From the NCBI RefSeq assembly GCF_003014535.1, contig NZ_PYGD01000007.1:235260-299259 (forward strand): a DNA stretch of 64,000 nt, given 5' to 3'. The DNA is from Taibaiella chishuiensis. Lineage in GTDB: Bacteria; Bacteroidota; Bacteroidia; Chitinophagales; Chitinophagaceae. A program made the position numbers and the translations under genes. The notes under the pieces are model-generated. The model did no database searches. It was not told the DNA's origin and was given only the letters and a program-made list of their open reading frames with translations. Shown here one piece after another: positions 45,322 through 53,959 of the stretch (the first letter of the stretch is position 1; every line of letters begins with the position of its first letter).

Positions 45322-45711
45322 ATGAAAGAAAAGAATAATCGAACAAAATGGGTGCATGTGCGCCTTACCGAAGCAGAACATCTGCTCATTCAAAAACAAT
45401 TCAAATCTACTACCGAAAGACAATTCAGCAATTACGTCCGTAATATAATTCTGAAAAAACCGGTGTATGCGGGTGTTGTCAATCAATCCCTGAAGGACAT
45501 CATGGCTGAGCTTTTCGAAATGCGAAAGGACTTTAATGGCATTGCCAATAACCTGAATCAGGTGGTACATAAACTGCACACTTTGGACCGGCATCAGGAG
45601 ATAAAAGCCTGGCTGTTGTTGTTCGAGATTGATAAGAAATCCTTACAAAAAAGCATGGAGGATATGCGGGTTTATATCAATAAAACTGCTGACAAATGGT
45701 TGCAATCGTAG
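45322..45711 (+). CDS. MobC-like relaxosome accessory protein
   Basis: 129 aa from ATG 45322; the frame is open further upstream but runs through the candidate oriT. The N-terminal ribbon-helix-helix-like part (KWVHVRLTEAEHLLIQKQFK, then RQFSNYVRNIILKKPV) should bind oriT. The helical C-terminus contains GIANNLNQVVHKLH, a hallmark of Bacteroidota MobC/plasmid mobilisation proteins. It would position the relaxase. The relaxase gene starts 16 nt before this stop. Confidence 0.85.
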   Translation: MKEKNNRTKWVHVRLTEAEHLLIQKQFKSTTERQFSNYVRNIILKKPVYAGVVNQSLKDIMAELFEMRKDFNGIANNLNQVVHKLHTLDRHQEIKAWLLLFEIDKKSLQKSMEDMRVYINKTADKWLQS

Positions 45712-46985
45712 GGCAGGGTGAGTCCATTAGCAGGAGCTTTTATTATAATGAGAATAAGGTTGGTGAAGGTGTTGCCAAATTAATTCAGGCCCAAAACTAT
45801 CCAAGAGATAGCCAGGATCTGACGCAAAACATGAGGCTTGGTATGTTAACCAAGTTAGCGGCGTTGAATACCAGGACACAGGTAAACAGTCTGCATATCA
45901 GCCTGAATTTTGATCCTAACGAAGTGTTTTCAGAGGCGAAACTAAGCGAAATCGCAGCCTCCTATATGGATAAAATAGGCTTCGGTAACCAGCCATATTT
46001 GGTATACCAACACTTCGATGCCGGCCACCCGCACGTACACATCGTAACAACGAATATTCAGGCAAATAGCAAGGCTATAAACCTGAATCTCATTGGAGCG
46101 TTAAGGTCGGAACCTGCCCGTAAGGAAATTGAAATAGCCTATGGATTAACCAAAGCTGAAGATCAGAAATCCGTTGATTATGAATTGAAATCAGCATTCT
46201 CCAGCCGGGCACAATATGGCAAATCAGAATCCAGGAAAGCCATAGCAAATGTTCTCAACTCAGTTTTGAAAACGTACAAATTTGGCTCTCTAGCTGAATT
46301 TAATGCCGTTCTAGGACTGTATAATGTCAAGGCAGACCGTGGCTCTGAAAATTCAAGGACTTACAAAAAACATGGACTGGTCTATCATATCCTAAATGCT
46401 GAGGGAATGCCTATTGGTGTGCCTATTAAAGCCAGTCTGTTTTACAACAAACCTACATTGAAAGACCTCGAATCCAGGTTCCCAGCTAACGAATTGGCGA
46501 AGGACAAACAAAAGTCGAAAGTCAGAAATGCTATTAATTCTGTATTTCAAAAAACTGATGGAATTTCTCTAAATCAGTTCGTTGGTGAATTGAAAAAAGT
46601 CGGGATCGATGTTGTGTTACGCGAAAATTCAGATGGTATTATTTACGGTATCACCTATGTTGACCACAAAAATAAATGTGTGTTTAATGGCAGGCCCTTG
46701 GGACCGGATTATAGTGCAAAGGCAATTCTTGAACGCTGCAACCAAACAAATTTTTCTGCTTTAACAACGCAGATCTCCATGGAGAATTCAAATAAGCAGC
46801 AGCCAGGCTACGCCGGAAATGCCCATCTGTATGCCCCTCCTTTTCATAAAAATCGACATGACCCAGTTCCTTCCGAAAAGGATCTGCTTGAGGAATTGTG
46901 GCAGGTCGAAATGGGCGCCGACGGGCTTCCCTACGAGTTAAAAGGCAGAAAGAAGAAAAGAAAGAAACGGAAAATGAACACTTAA
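45696..46985 (+). CDS. MobP-type relaxase
   Basis: 429-aa relaxase/mobilisation nuclease. The catalytic metal-binding motif AGHPHVHIVTTN (His111, His113, His115) is intact, with SLHISLNF (His67) before it. The nucleophilic Tyr is probably one of Tyr16/Tyr17 near the N-terminus (RSFYYNENK). It would nick oriT, stay bound to the 5' end and lead the strand through the coupling protein. The C-terminus is basic (KGRKKKRKKRK). Overlaps the MobC-like gene. Confidence 0.9.
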   Translation: MVAIVGQGESISRSFYYNENKVGEGVAKLIQAQNYPRDSQDLTQNMRLGMLTKLAALNTRTQVNSLHISLNFDPNEVFSEAKLSEIAASYMDKIGFGNQPYLVYQHFDAGHPHVHIVTTNIQANSKAINLNLIGALRSEPARKEIEIAYGLTKAEDQKSVDYELKSAFSSRAQYGKSESRKAIANVLNSVLKTYKFGSLAEFNAVLGLYNVKADRGSENSRTYKKHGLVYHILNAEGMPIGVPIKASLFYNKPTLKDLESRFPANELAKDKQKSKVRNAINSVFQKTDGISLNQFVGELKKVGIDVVLRENSDGIIYGITYVDHKNKCVFNGRPLGPDYSAKAILERCNQTNFSALTTQISMENSNKQQPGYAGNAHLYAPPFHKNRHDPVPSEKDLLEELWQVEMGADGLPYELKGRKKKRKKRKMNT

Positions 46986-46997
46986 AAATAAGAAAAA

Positions 46998-48992
46998 ATG
47001 GCGTTACAGACAGGTGAAAACGAACAGGCGATGAGGAAGATTCTGGATATGACCAGGTTAATGAGTATTATAATACTCTTCATTCATTGTTACTACTATT
47101 TATATGCTGCATTCGAGTTGTGGCAGCTAACCATACCTCTTACAGATCGTTTGTTGGGTAACATTCGCAATACCGGATTGTTCAACAACTTTCATAACTC
47201 AAAGCTGATAGCACTGGCATTTTTATTCATCTCACTCCTGGGTGCAAAGGGTAAGAAGAAGGAAAAGTTAAGCTATAAAATTGCATTACGTTACCTATTT
47301 ACCGGGTTGTTGCTATATTTTATAAGTTATGCTTCCCTCCTTTTACAAATCAGTATTGTGTTAAAGGCAATTTTCTACATTGGTGTTACTGGTTTGGGGT
47401 TCCTTCTTATTCTTTCCGGTGGTACACTTTTTACCAGAATTATTAAGGATAACCTTGCTGATGATCCCTTTAATTCAGAGAACGAAACCTTTCCTCAGGA
47501 AACCCGCCTGATTGAAAATGAATTCTCCGTAAACCTTCCCACACGCTTCCGGTATAAGGGAAAAGTCCATAGCGGATACTTGAATTGCATATCACCACAA
47601 CGTGGCGTAATTGTCCAGGGTTCTGCTGGCAGCGGAAAAACGGCGTTCTTTTTGCGCCATGTAATTACCCAAAGTCTCGGAAAACCAGAGCCTTTCAGTG
47701 CCCTGATATATGATTTCAAGTTCCCGGACCTATCGGTCATCGCTTATAACCATTGGCTTAAAAACAAACATCGATACAAAGCTAAATCAGACTGCTACTT
47801 TATAAACTTCGATGACCTTTCGCGCACACACAGAGGAAATGTATTTGATCCTCTGGGCATGACGGATATTACCGATGCATCTGAATCAGCCAGGACAATC
47901 CTTCTCGGTTTAAATAAAGAATGGCAAAAAAAACAAGGCGATTTTTTCGTGGAGAGTGGAATAAATTTTGTCACTGCAGTCATATGGTACCTCCGAAAGT
48001 ACCAGGATGGCATGTATTGTACATTGCCGCACGTACTGGAATTAATCCAGGTTGAGTTCGATCAGCTCTTCTCCATTTTAAGCCTCGAATCAGAAATTAG
48101 TGTATTGATCGGTCCGTTTTTATCGGCCTATCTCAACGATGTAATGGAGCAGCTTGAGGGCCAGATTGCGTCTGCTAAAATAGCACTAGCAAGACTGACC
48201 TCGCCACAATTGTATTATGTCCTTTCAGGGAATGATTTTTCCTTGGATATAAACAATCCTGAGCACCCTGTAGTGCTTTGCATGGGAAACAATCCTCAGA
48301 AAATAATGACCTATGGAGCAGTGCTTTCTCTATATGCTAATAGGATTCTGAAGATTATCAACCAGAAAAATAAGGTAAAATGTGCGTTGGTATTTGATGA
48401 GTGGCCAACGTTAACAGTAGACTTAAATACAGTGGTTTCTACTGGCAGGCAAAATTTAATTTGTACCTATATAGGCTTGCAGGAAGTTGCCCAGGTACGT
48501 AAAGAGTACGGTAAAGAAAGTGCTGATGTAATTATCAATATGGTTGGTAATATTATTTCAGGACAGGTGTCAGGAGATAGTGCCAAGCAATTGAGTGAGC
48601 GGATCGGAAAGATCAATCAGAACCGTACAAGTCTTTCCATCAATAGCGGCGACACTAGTATCAGTAAAAGCAAGCAGCTTGATTATGCTGTGCCAGCATC
48701 AAAAATTTCCGCCCTTTCCAGTGGTGAATTCGTTGGAATGGTTTCCGATATCCCTCAGCAAAGAATGGAATTGAAAGCTTTTCATTGCGAGATCGTTAAT
48801 GATTTTGATTCGATCAACAAGGAAGAGAAAGCCTATAAACCGATCCCTATAATTAGAAAAGTAGACAATGCTATGGTTCAAAGAAACTATATTCAGATAC
48901 GTGAAGATGTTCAGGATTTGGTAAGCTCCGAAATTGAACGTATGAATAATGACCCGGCGCTACAGCACCTAGTTATAAACAAGAACAAGTAG
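46998..48992 (+). CDS. VirD4/TraG-type coupling protein
   Basis: 664-aa type IV coupling ATPase. The N-terminal ~145 residues hold three or four membrane segments. Walker A is GSAGSGKT (208-215), Walker B CALVFDEWPTL (~465), and the C-terminus has VGNIISGQVSGDSAKQLSER. The protein pumps the relaxase-DNA complex into a mating-pair apparatus. No tra/trb mating genes are in the window, so transfer would need a helper or genes outside it. It starts 12 nt after the relaxase. Confidence 0.9.
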   Translation: MALQTGENEQAMRKILDMTRLMSIIILFIHCYYYLYAAFELWQLTIPLTDRLLGNIRNTGLFNNFHNSKLIALAFLFISLLGAKGKKKEKLSYKIALRYLFTGLLLYFISYASLLLQISIVLKAIFYIGVTGLGFLLILSGGTLFTRIIKDNLADDPFNSENETFPQETRLIENEFSVNLPTRFRYKGKVHSGYLNCISPQRGVIVQGSAGSGKTAFFLRHVITQSLGKPEPFSALIYDFKFPDLSVIAYNHWLKNKHRYKAKSDCYFINFDDLSRTHRGNVFDPLGMTDITDASESARTILLGLNKEWQKKQGDFFVESGINFVTAVIWYLRKYQDGMYCTLPHVLELIQVEFDQLFSILSLESEISVLIGPFLSAYLNDVMEQLEGQIASAKIALARLTSPQLYYVLSGNDFSLDINNPEHPVVLCMGNNPQKIMTYGAVLSLYANRILKIINQKNKVKCALVFDEWPTLTVDLNTVVSTGRQNLICTYIGLQEVAQVRKEYGKESADVIINMVGNIISGQVSGDSAKQLSERIGKINQNRTSLSINSGDTSISKSKQLDYAVPASKISALSSGEFVGMVSDIPQQRMELKAFHCEIVNDFDSINKEEKAYKPIPIIRKVDNAMVQRNYIQIREDVQDLVSSEIERMNNDPALQHLVINKNK

Positions 48993-49163
48993 CCATATTA
49001 CTTTTGGAAAGACTTACCCCTTCTAATAGCAATGTTAAACAAATGCAAAAAATTGTTTCTATTTAAAATTCCCAAGCAGTCTTCTGCATCCCTCTAAATC
49101 AATATGGATCAGTTATAGGGGATAAATAGACGCAAATTATTGAATTGATATTTGTTGGCTGAT

Positions 49164-49193
49164 TTTGGTCTAAGGTTTTTGTCTGTAGGTTTG
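49164..49193 (+). promoter_or_regulatory. Promoter of the lanthipeptide precursor
   Basis: TTTG (49164-49167), 18 nt, TAGGTTTG (49186-49193): an exact match to the Bacteroidota -7 box TAnnTTTG. Transcription would start near 49200, giving a ~200-nt leader that includes the conserved element at 49297. Confidence 0.6.
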
Positions 49194-49296
49194 TATTAAA
49201 TTTTTCCGTTTAATTTGTCCTATAAAACATAATATAGAATCTGATTCTGTGTTATCTTTTAATTGACCAGGTTAATGCCTTCTTTTCTGTTGTTTT

Positions 49297-49353
49297 CGGG
49301 CCGGATACAAACAGGAGAAGCACTTGCCCTGAATAAACTAGTGTTCGCTGAAA
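49297..49353 (+). promoter_or_regulatory. Conserved RiPP leader element, copy A
   Basis: Begins CGGGCCGGATACAA and ends GTGTTCGCTGAA. By hand it matches copy B (53559-53619) in about 48 of 61 columns. It lies 103 nt after the -7 box and 47 nt before the ATG at 49401. A TTCGC/GCGAA pair (49344-49348, 49365-49369) could form a hairpin at its 3' side. Confidence 0.6.
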
Positions 49354-49400
49354 AACCCTCCGTGGCGAAAAAGAAAGGAGGATTTATCATTCAATTTTTT

Positions 49401-49619
49401 ATGAAAAAAAGAATCAGTTCAATTAAAAGGCTTGAATTCATCAAACAAAATATTGTTGTTTTGACAGGTGAACAATCTATGAGAATTTTGACTGGAGCCA
49501 CATCTCAAAATAGCCAGAACCATACAAATTGCACACAAAATACATCCCTGGATGCGGCAGATTGTTCGGGATTGAGAACCAATACCAATACACAGGGATC
49601 TTCAGTTGGAGTCGGTTAG
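49401..49619 (+). CDS. Class I lanthipeptide precursor peptide
   Basis: 72-aa precursor from ATG 49401; the open frame upstream is non-coding leader. The leader has the Bacteroidota class I lanthipeptide pattern (KRLEFIKQNIVVLTGEQSMR) ending in TGA-type Gly32-Ala33. The core is very rich in Ser, Thr and Asn and has two Cys (44, 55), suitable for dehydration and two thioether rings. The only LanB in the window is at 1819-4638, and no LanC is seen. The precursor sits beside a grasp-with-spasm cluster with which it shares a leader element. Confidence 0.78.
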   Translation: MKKRISSIKRLEFIKQNIVVLTGEQSMRILTGATSQNSQNHTNCTQNTSLDAADCSGLRTNTNTQGSSVGVG

Positions 49620-49757
49620 TCCAGACTATCAAACCAGATTTATTTTTCCAGCATGTACAATCAATTCATGATTTCTATAGCAGAGATTATGGATAGATTG
49701 TACTTGCTTATATGCTTTATACAGCCCAAAAATGCACCCAAAACAAATATGCCTGCA

Positions 49758-51167
49758 ATGAAATACCTAAGCGCCACTCTTACGTTCATCTTTATCCTAT
49801 TTACAGGTAATTCCTACAGTCAGGTTGATGATGTGACATTTTTAATAAACAGAATCAAAGATAATTATGCTGGCTACGAGGACAAAGTAAAAGGAAATGA
49901 ATTCGATAACTATGTGAAAGCCGTTCTGAGGGAAGAAAAAAAGGACACCTTCAAAATCCTGTCAAAAATTGTCATCTATTTTGAGAACCCTCACCTGCAA
50001 ATATTTCATGCCAATTCACTTCAGGATATCAAAATAGACAGTACTTCATGTAAACAAAATCTTGAAAAAGTACGACACTATTTTAGCGACAATAAGAGCA
50101 AGAAGGAAGGCAGGGAAGGTTTTTATATCAATGACAAAAACAGTTCTGTATTAGCTTTAATTAAAGAAAAAGGCACACCGATTTCTTACAGTGCGTATAT
50201 AATGGAAACTAGAAACCCTCCCTCAATTCCTTACGGTTATCTATTTGCCAAAATTGAACAGCAACCAAATGGGAAATTTCTTGCTGATTTTGTGACCCCC
50301 AGGGGCGCGATGAGGGTATTCATTCCAGTGATTTTCAGAAATGATTCAACTTTCACCACAAGTGACCTTGCTAAATGGCATAAGCTTAACGAGGATTATA
50401 GTAAACCGATCATTTCTTCTCTTTCCCCAATGGGATACTATACATTTGGAAAACTGCTAGATAAGGATAATTACCTTCTAACAATGTCAGATTTTCAAAA
50501 ACCAAGTATTGAATTGGTGGATAGCATCATTAAAAAAGACTTCGAAATCATAAAGTCAACCAAAAATTTAATTCTTGATATCAGGGATAATTCTGGTGGA
50601 ACAGTTAGAACATACCGCCCCCTTTATCAATTCGTATACACAAATCCAATCGTGGCAATTGGAGCCTATACTAAGTATAGTAAAGATTATTCCGAGCAAA
50701 TGAAAGAGTCTTTGGAAAGGCTGAGAAACTCTCCAAAAATTGATTCAACCATCTTAAAATATCGTGAGGATCAGCTCAGGAAATCAAAAGGCAACATCGG
50801 AAAGTTTGTTCATGAACCGGGGGACACTTTGGTCATGGACAGTGTCATGGCTTATCCTAAAAATATTGCGATAATTATGAATTACGCAGTTGAAAGTGCA
50901 GGAGAAATGATGGTTTTGGACTTTAAACAAAGTAAGAAAGTCAAAACTTTTGGTGAGCCTACAATGGGTGCTGTCGATTATTTGAATACCTATAATACAA
51001 TGCTTCCGTCGGGTAAGTACACTTTAATTTTGGCAACTACAAAACGAGAAATCCCGTCTGGGCAATCTCATCTTGATAAAACTGGTATTCAACCTGATGT
51101 GCCATTGCAGGACAGCGTTCCTGATTGGGTTGAATTTGTAAAGAACTATTATAAGAATGGAAATTAA
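49758..51167 (+). CDS. Exported S41-family serine peptidase
   Basis: 469-aa protein from ATG 49758 (alternative ATG 49749), chosen for its signal peptide MKYLSATLTFIFILFTGNSYSQ. The S41 (C-terminal processing/tricorn) peptidase signatures are LILDIRDNSGGT (~274-282) and the nucleophile Ser380 in NYAVESAGEMM, with GEPTMGAVDYLNT downstream. It acts in the periplasm or outside. S41 peptidases accompany many Bacteroidota RiPP clusters, where they may trim the product. It overlaps the hybrid kinase gene by 11 nt. Confidence 0.85.
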   Translation: MKYLSATLTFIFILFTGNSYSQVDDVTFLINRIKDNYAGYEDKVKGNEFDNYVKAVLREEKKDTFKILSKIVIYFENPHLQIFHANSLQDIKIDSTSCKQNLEKVRHYFSDNKSKKEGREGFYINDKNSSVLALIKEKGTPISYSAYIMETRNPPSIPYGYLFAKIEQQPNGKFLADFVTPRGAMRVFIPVIFRNDSTFTTSDLAKWHKLNEDYSKPIISSLSPMGYYTFGKLLDKDNYLLTMSDFQKPSIELVDSIIKKDFEIIKSTKNLILDIRDNSGGTVRTYRPLYQFVYTNPIVAIGAYTKYSKDYSEQMKESLERLRNSPKIDSTILKYREDQLRKSKGNIGKFVHEPGDTLVMDSVMAYPKNIAIIMNYAVESAGEMMVLDFKQSKKVKTFGEPTMGAVDYLNTYNTMLPSGKYTLILATTKREIPSGQSHLDKTGIQPDVPLQDSVPDWVEFVKNYYKNGN

Positions 51168-53187
51168 CGCAACAGAAAGTCTTGTCAATGGAGGATCAGT
51201 TCTTAAAGAAAAACAACGCCCATGGATTTTTCGATACCGTTGGCATTTTATCTTCTGGATAGTTTACTTTCTGTACAGCTTTGGAACCGATAAATTGAAT
51301 ATGGGTAAGTATATGTCTTTTTCGAAAGAAGCGATACTCATTTCAACCCATCACATTTATTTATTCTACACGCTGCTGTATTGCCTGAAAAAATTCCAAA
51401 TCAAGCCGACACAAAAATTTGTGATTAGCATTGTACGATTCGCTATGGTAATTGGGGTGTTTCACTGCGTACGGATATTGGTTAATTTCCGCATTTTCCC
51501 TATGCTAAGTGAAGCAGAAGGCGTCGAGTTCTATGGCCTATCTGCCAGGGAACTAGCCATCAAAACCATTTTCTGGGTAACAGAATTTTTTATTAAATCA
51601 TTCGCTTTCTTCTACTTTTTTAAATTTGAGGCGAAACAGGTACAACTCAGGAAGCTCCTAGTAGAATCTTATGAACAGAAGATAGCTTTAGATGCAAATA
51701 AGGTAAAGGCAGAAAAGGCAGAGCAGGTAAAAGCAGAGTATTCCAGATTAGAGACGACTTTTGTAAACCTTGTTCATGAGACCAAAACACCATTGACTAT
51801 AGCCAATAATTGCATTTCAGAACATATAACTAAATACGGCAGTTCACCGGAGCTTGAACTTGGGATAAAAAGTTTGAATAAGTTAGGCAAAGATATTTCC
51901 AACCTGTTCGACATTGAGCGATTCAAAAGGGGAAAACAAATCTATCAAAATGACCAGATTTGTAATGTATCCGAAATTTTGACGGACAATATCGCTTTGT
52001 ACGCTTTCTATGCAAAAAGGAAGAATATTGAGATTACCAACTCAATATCCGAAAACCTTTACTCGTTTGCAGATCCATCAGCGATTAACAGAATTGCTAA
52101 TAATTTGCTTGAAAATGCGATACGATATTCAAATGAAAATACATTTATTAAAGTGGAACTTTCTTCAGATTCCAATAATCTATTTTTCAAAATTGAAGAC
52201 CAGGGAATAGGAATTGAGGATGAAGATTTGGACAAAATATTTGTCCCACATCTGCAGTTAAACAAAAACAAAAGTAATACTCAAGGTCTCGGCATAGGTT
52301 TGCCGCTGGTAAAATCAATTATTGAGGATCTGCATGGTGAAATTTTGATAATAAACAAAAAACCAGATAACGAAAGGGGGGTAATTGTTCAGATCACTCT
52401 TAAGCGCGCAATCAGTTACGGTCAGGTGCCAGAATTTAAGGTGCCGGAGGACGGGATTATTATGGATGAACCAATTGAGATTTCCAACACCTTTATTGGA
52501 GATCAGTTTCCTGACTTGCTAATAGTTGAAGACAACAAGGAGCTTGGTAGTTACATCCTGTCAAAACTGGGACAAGAATTTAATGTTAAATTTGCCCTGA
52601 ATGGACAAGATGCGCTTCAAAGCCTTAAAAATGGCATCCCTGATTTAATCATATCAGACATAATGATGGATATAATGGACGGTTTTGAAATGGCTAAAAT
52701 CATTTCAGAAAACCCGAGCTATAACCATATTCCAATTATCTTTCTAACCGCAAGAAATAGTGAAAAAGATAAATTGAATGGATTCGCATTAGGCGCGGTA
52801 GACTATTTAGAGAAGCCTTTTTCTCTGGAAATTTTGCTTCAGAAAGTCAATTCGATACTTTCCAATCGTGAAATTCGAGATCAAAAGTTATTTAATGCGG
52901 CTTACCGATCTATGAAATCGCTCATAAAAACACCTGAATTCGTGAATAATGAGCTACCTGTCGATCATTTTGAAGCAAATTGCAGAAATTTTGAACTGAC
53001 AAAAACGCAACAAGAAATTGCCCGAATGATAATTGATGGCAAGTCCATTAAGGAGATTGCAGAAATTCGATTTATTTCCGAAGGGACTGCAGACACCCAT
53101 CGGAAAAACATATATGCTAAGGTTCAAGTCAGCAGCAAAATGGAGTTGCACAAAAAACTTACTACTTCAACCTTATCAGCAGGATAG
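51157..53187 (+). CDS. Hybrid histidine kinase with receiver and LuxR output
   Basis: 676-aa single-protein phosphorelay. Four membrane helices lie in the first ~155 residues. Then come a HisKA with His207 (FVNLVHETKTPLT), a HATPase_c domain (NNLLENAIRYS; DQGIGIEDEDL; GLGIGLPLVKSI) and a receiver with Asp501 (LIISDIMMDIMDGF). A C-terminal LuxR-type helix-turn-helix (~608-665, KEIAEIRFISEGTADTHRKN) follows. Sensing and DNA binding are fused at the membrane, resembling Bacteroidota one-molecule two-component regulators. It lies between the two RiPP precursors and is the best candidate for their common regulator. Confidence 0.9.
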   Translation: MEINATESLVNGGSVLKEKQRPWIFRYRWHFIFWIVYFLYSFGTDKLNMGKYMSFSKEAILISTHHIYLFYTLLYCLKKFQIKPTQKFVISIVRFAMVIGVFHCVRILVNFRIFPMLSEAEGVEFYGLSARELAIKTIFWVTEFFIKSFAFFYFFKFEAKQVQLRKLLVESYEQKIALDANKVKAEKAEQVKAEYSRLETTFVNLVHETKTPLTIANNCISEHITKYGSSPELELGIKSLNKLGKDISNLFDIERFKRGKQIYQNDQICNVSEILTDNIALYAFYAKRKNIEITNSISENLYSFADPSAINRIANNLLENAIRYSNENTFIKVELSSDSNNLFFKIEDQGIGIEDEDLDKIFVPHLQLNKNKSNTQGLGIGLPLVKSIIEDLHGEILIINKKPDNERGVIVQITLKRAISYGQVPEFKVPEDGIIMDEPIEISNTFIGDQFPDLLIVEDNKELGSYILSKLGQEFNVKFALNGQDALQSLKNGIPDLIISDIMMDIMDGFEMAKIISENPSYNHIPIIFLTARNSEKDKLNGFALGAVDYLEKPFSLEILLQKVNSILSNREIRDQKLFNAAYRSMKSLIKTPEFVNNELPVDHFEANCRNFELTKTQQEIARMIIDGKSIKEIAEIRFISEGTADTHRKNIYAKVQVSSKMELHKKLTTSTLSAG

Positions 53188-53215
53188 CTTTACGATTTCG
53201 TATCATAAATATTTC

Positions 53216-53250
53216 AATAATCCAATCTATAGAGATTGGATTATTTTTTT
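53216..53250 (+). terminator. Rho-independent terminator
   Basis: Perfect 12-bp stem AATAATCCAATC / GATTGGATTATT (53216-53227, 53234-53245) with six-base loop and a T tract, 28 nt after the hybrid-kinase stop. Confidence 0.9.
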
Positions 53251-53416
53251 GCCATCTATTTACCTGTTTAATTCTTATCCTGACACCGGAAGACACGCCT
53301 CACTGAAAATTCTAAAATTGATCAGAAAAACGCGAATAAAAGCGAAAGAAAAAAATAAGTCATTCATTTTCAACGAAAATACCCGGTTTTAGGTACCTAA
53401 GTCTGGGGATTCAGGT

Positions 53417-53448
53417 ATTGTTTCAGCGCTGCTCTGCCCCTACTTTTG
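53417..53448 (+). promoter_or_regulatory. Promoter of the grasp-with-spasm precursor
   Basis: ATTG (53417-53420), 20 nt, TACTTTTG (53441-53448), the latter an exact TAnnTTTG box. The predicted leader is ~215 nt and contains the conserved element at 53559, paralleling the lanthipeptide precursor promoter. Confidence 0.6.
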
Positions 53449-53558
53449 AATCATCAATCGGAAAAAAACAAGGATCTGAAATTATACATCAATTTGTTCT
53501 GGAGAGAAGAGAAAATTATTCATCTGACAATAAAACAAAATTTAAAGATTTTGTATTC

Positions 53559-53619
53559 CGGCCCGAATACAATTACAGGATGAAGCACCTAAACCTGGAT
53601 AAAGCTGGTGTGCGCTGAA
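53559..53619 (+). promoter_or_regulatory. Conserved RiPP leader element, copy B
   Basis: Begins CGGCCCGAATACAA and ends GTGTGCGCTGAA, matching copy A (49297-49353). It lies 110 nt after the -7 box and 49 nt before the ATG at 53669, nearly the same geometry as copy A. Confidence 0.6.
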
Positions 53620-53668
53620 CTAATTATTTCCACGGCGTCAAGATAGGAAATTAAAAAATTATACATTT

Positions 53669-53872
53669 ATGAAAAAGTTAGAAGGAATGAAAAAGCCGCT
53701 TTTTGAAGCATTACCAAAGACTACCATGAATAAAGTACTTGGTGGTGGGGATTGGTGTGAGGAAACTACCGGCGCCGGTGGAAGGGAAGATGGACAGGCA
53801 AACTGGTCATCTGATACTATCCTGCGTGATGGGAATGGTGTTCGGGTTGGATTTCGTGCGGTAATGCTCTAG
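53669..53872 (+). CDS. Grasp-with-spasm precursor peptide
   Basis: 67-aa peptide: a Lys-rich leader (MKKLEGMKKPLFEALPKTT) ending at a triple glycine (Gly25-27) and a ~40-residue core with acidic and hydroxyl residues (CEETTGAGG; NWSSDTILRDGNG). This is the pattern of Bacteroidota precursors modified by GwsG/GwsS. ATP-grasp enzymes of this type link Asp/Glu side chains to Ser/Thr/Lys. It precedes gwsG/gwsS in the same direction. Confidence 0.75.
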   Translation: MKKLEGMKKPLFEALPKTTMNKVLGGGDWCEETTGAGGREDGQANWSSDTILRDGNGVRVGFRAVML

Positions 53873-53959
53873 TTTTTAGATTTGAATTCCTGGTTAGGGA
53901 CGCATGCGTGTCCCTAACCATTCAAAATGTGTTCAATTGTTCATAAATAATTTTCTTAA

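Noticed and set aside
49263..49400. Longer version of the lanthipeptide precursor (118 aa)
   Set aside because: The extra 46 residues are encoded by the conserved leader element and do not resemble a RiPP leader; ATG 49401 gives a standard precursor.
53418..53618. 66-codon frame upstream of the grasp-with-spasm precursor
   Set aside because: It covers the promoter and conserved leader element; the matching frame at copy A is not conserved as protein, so the similarity is at nucleotide level.
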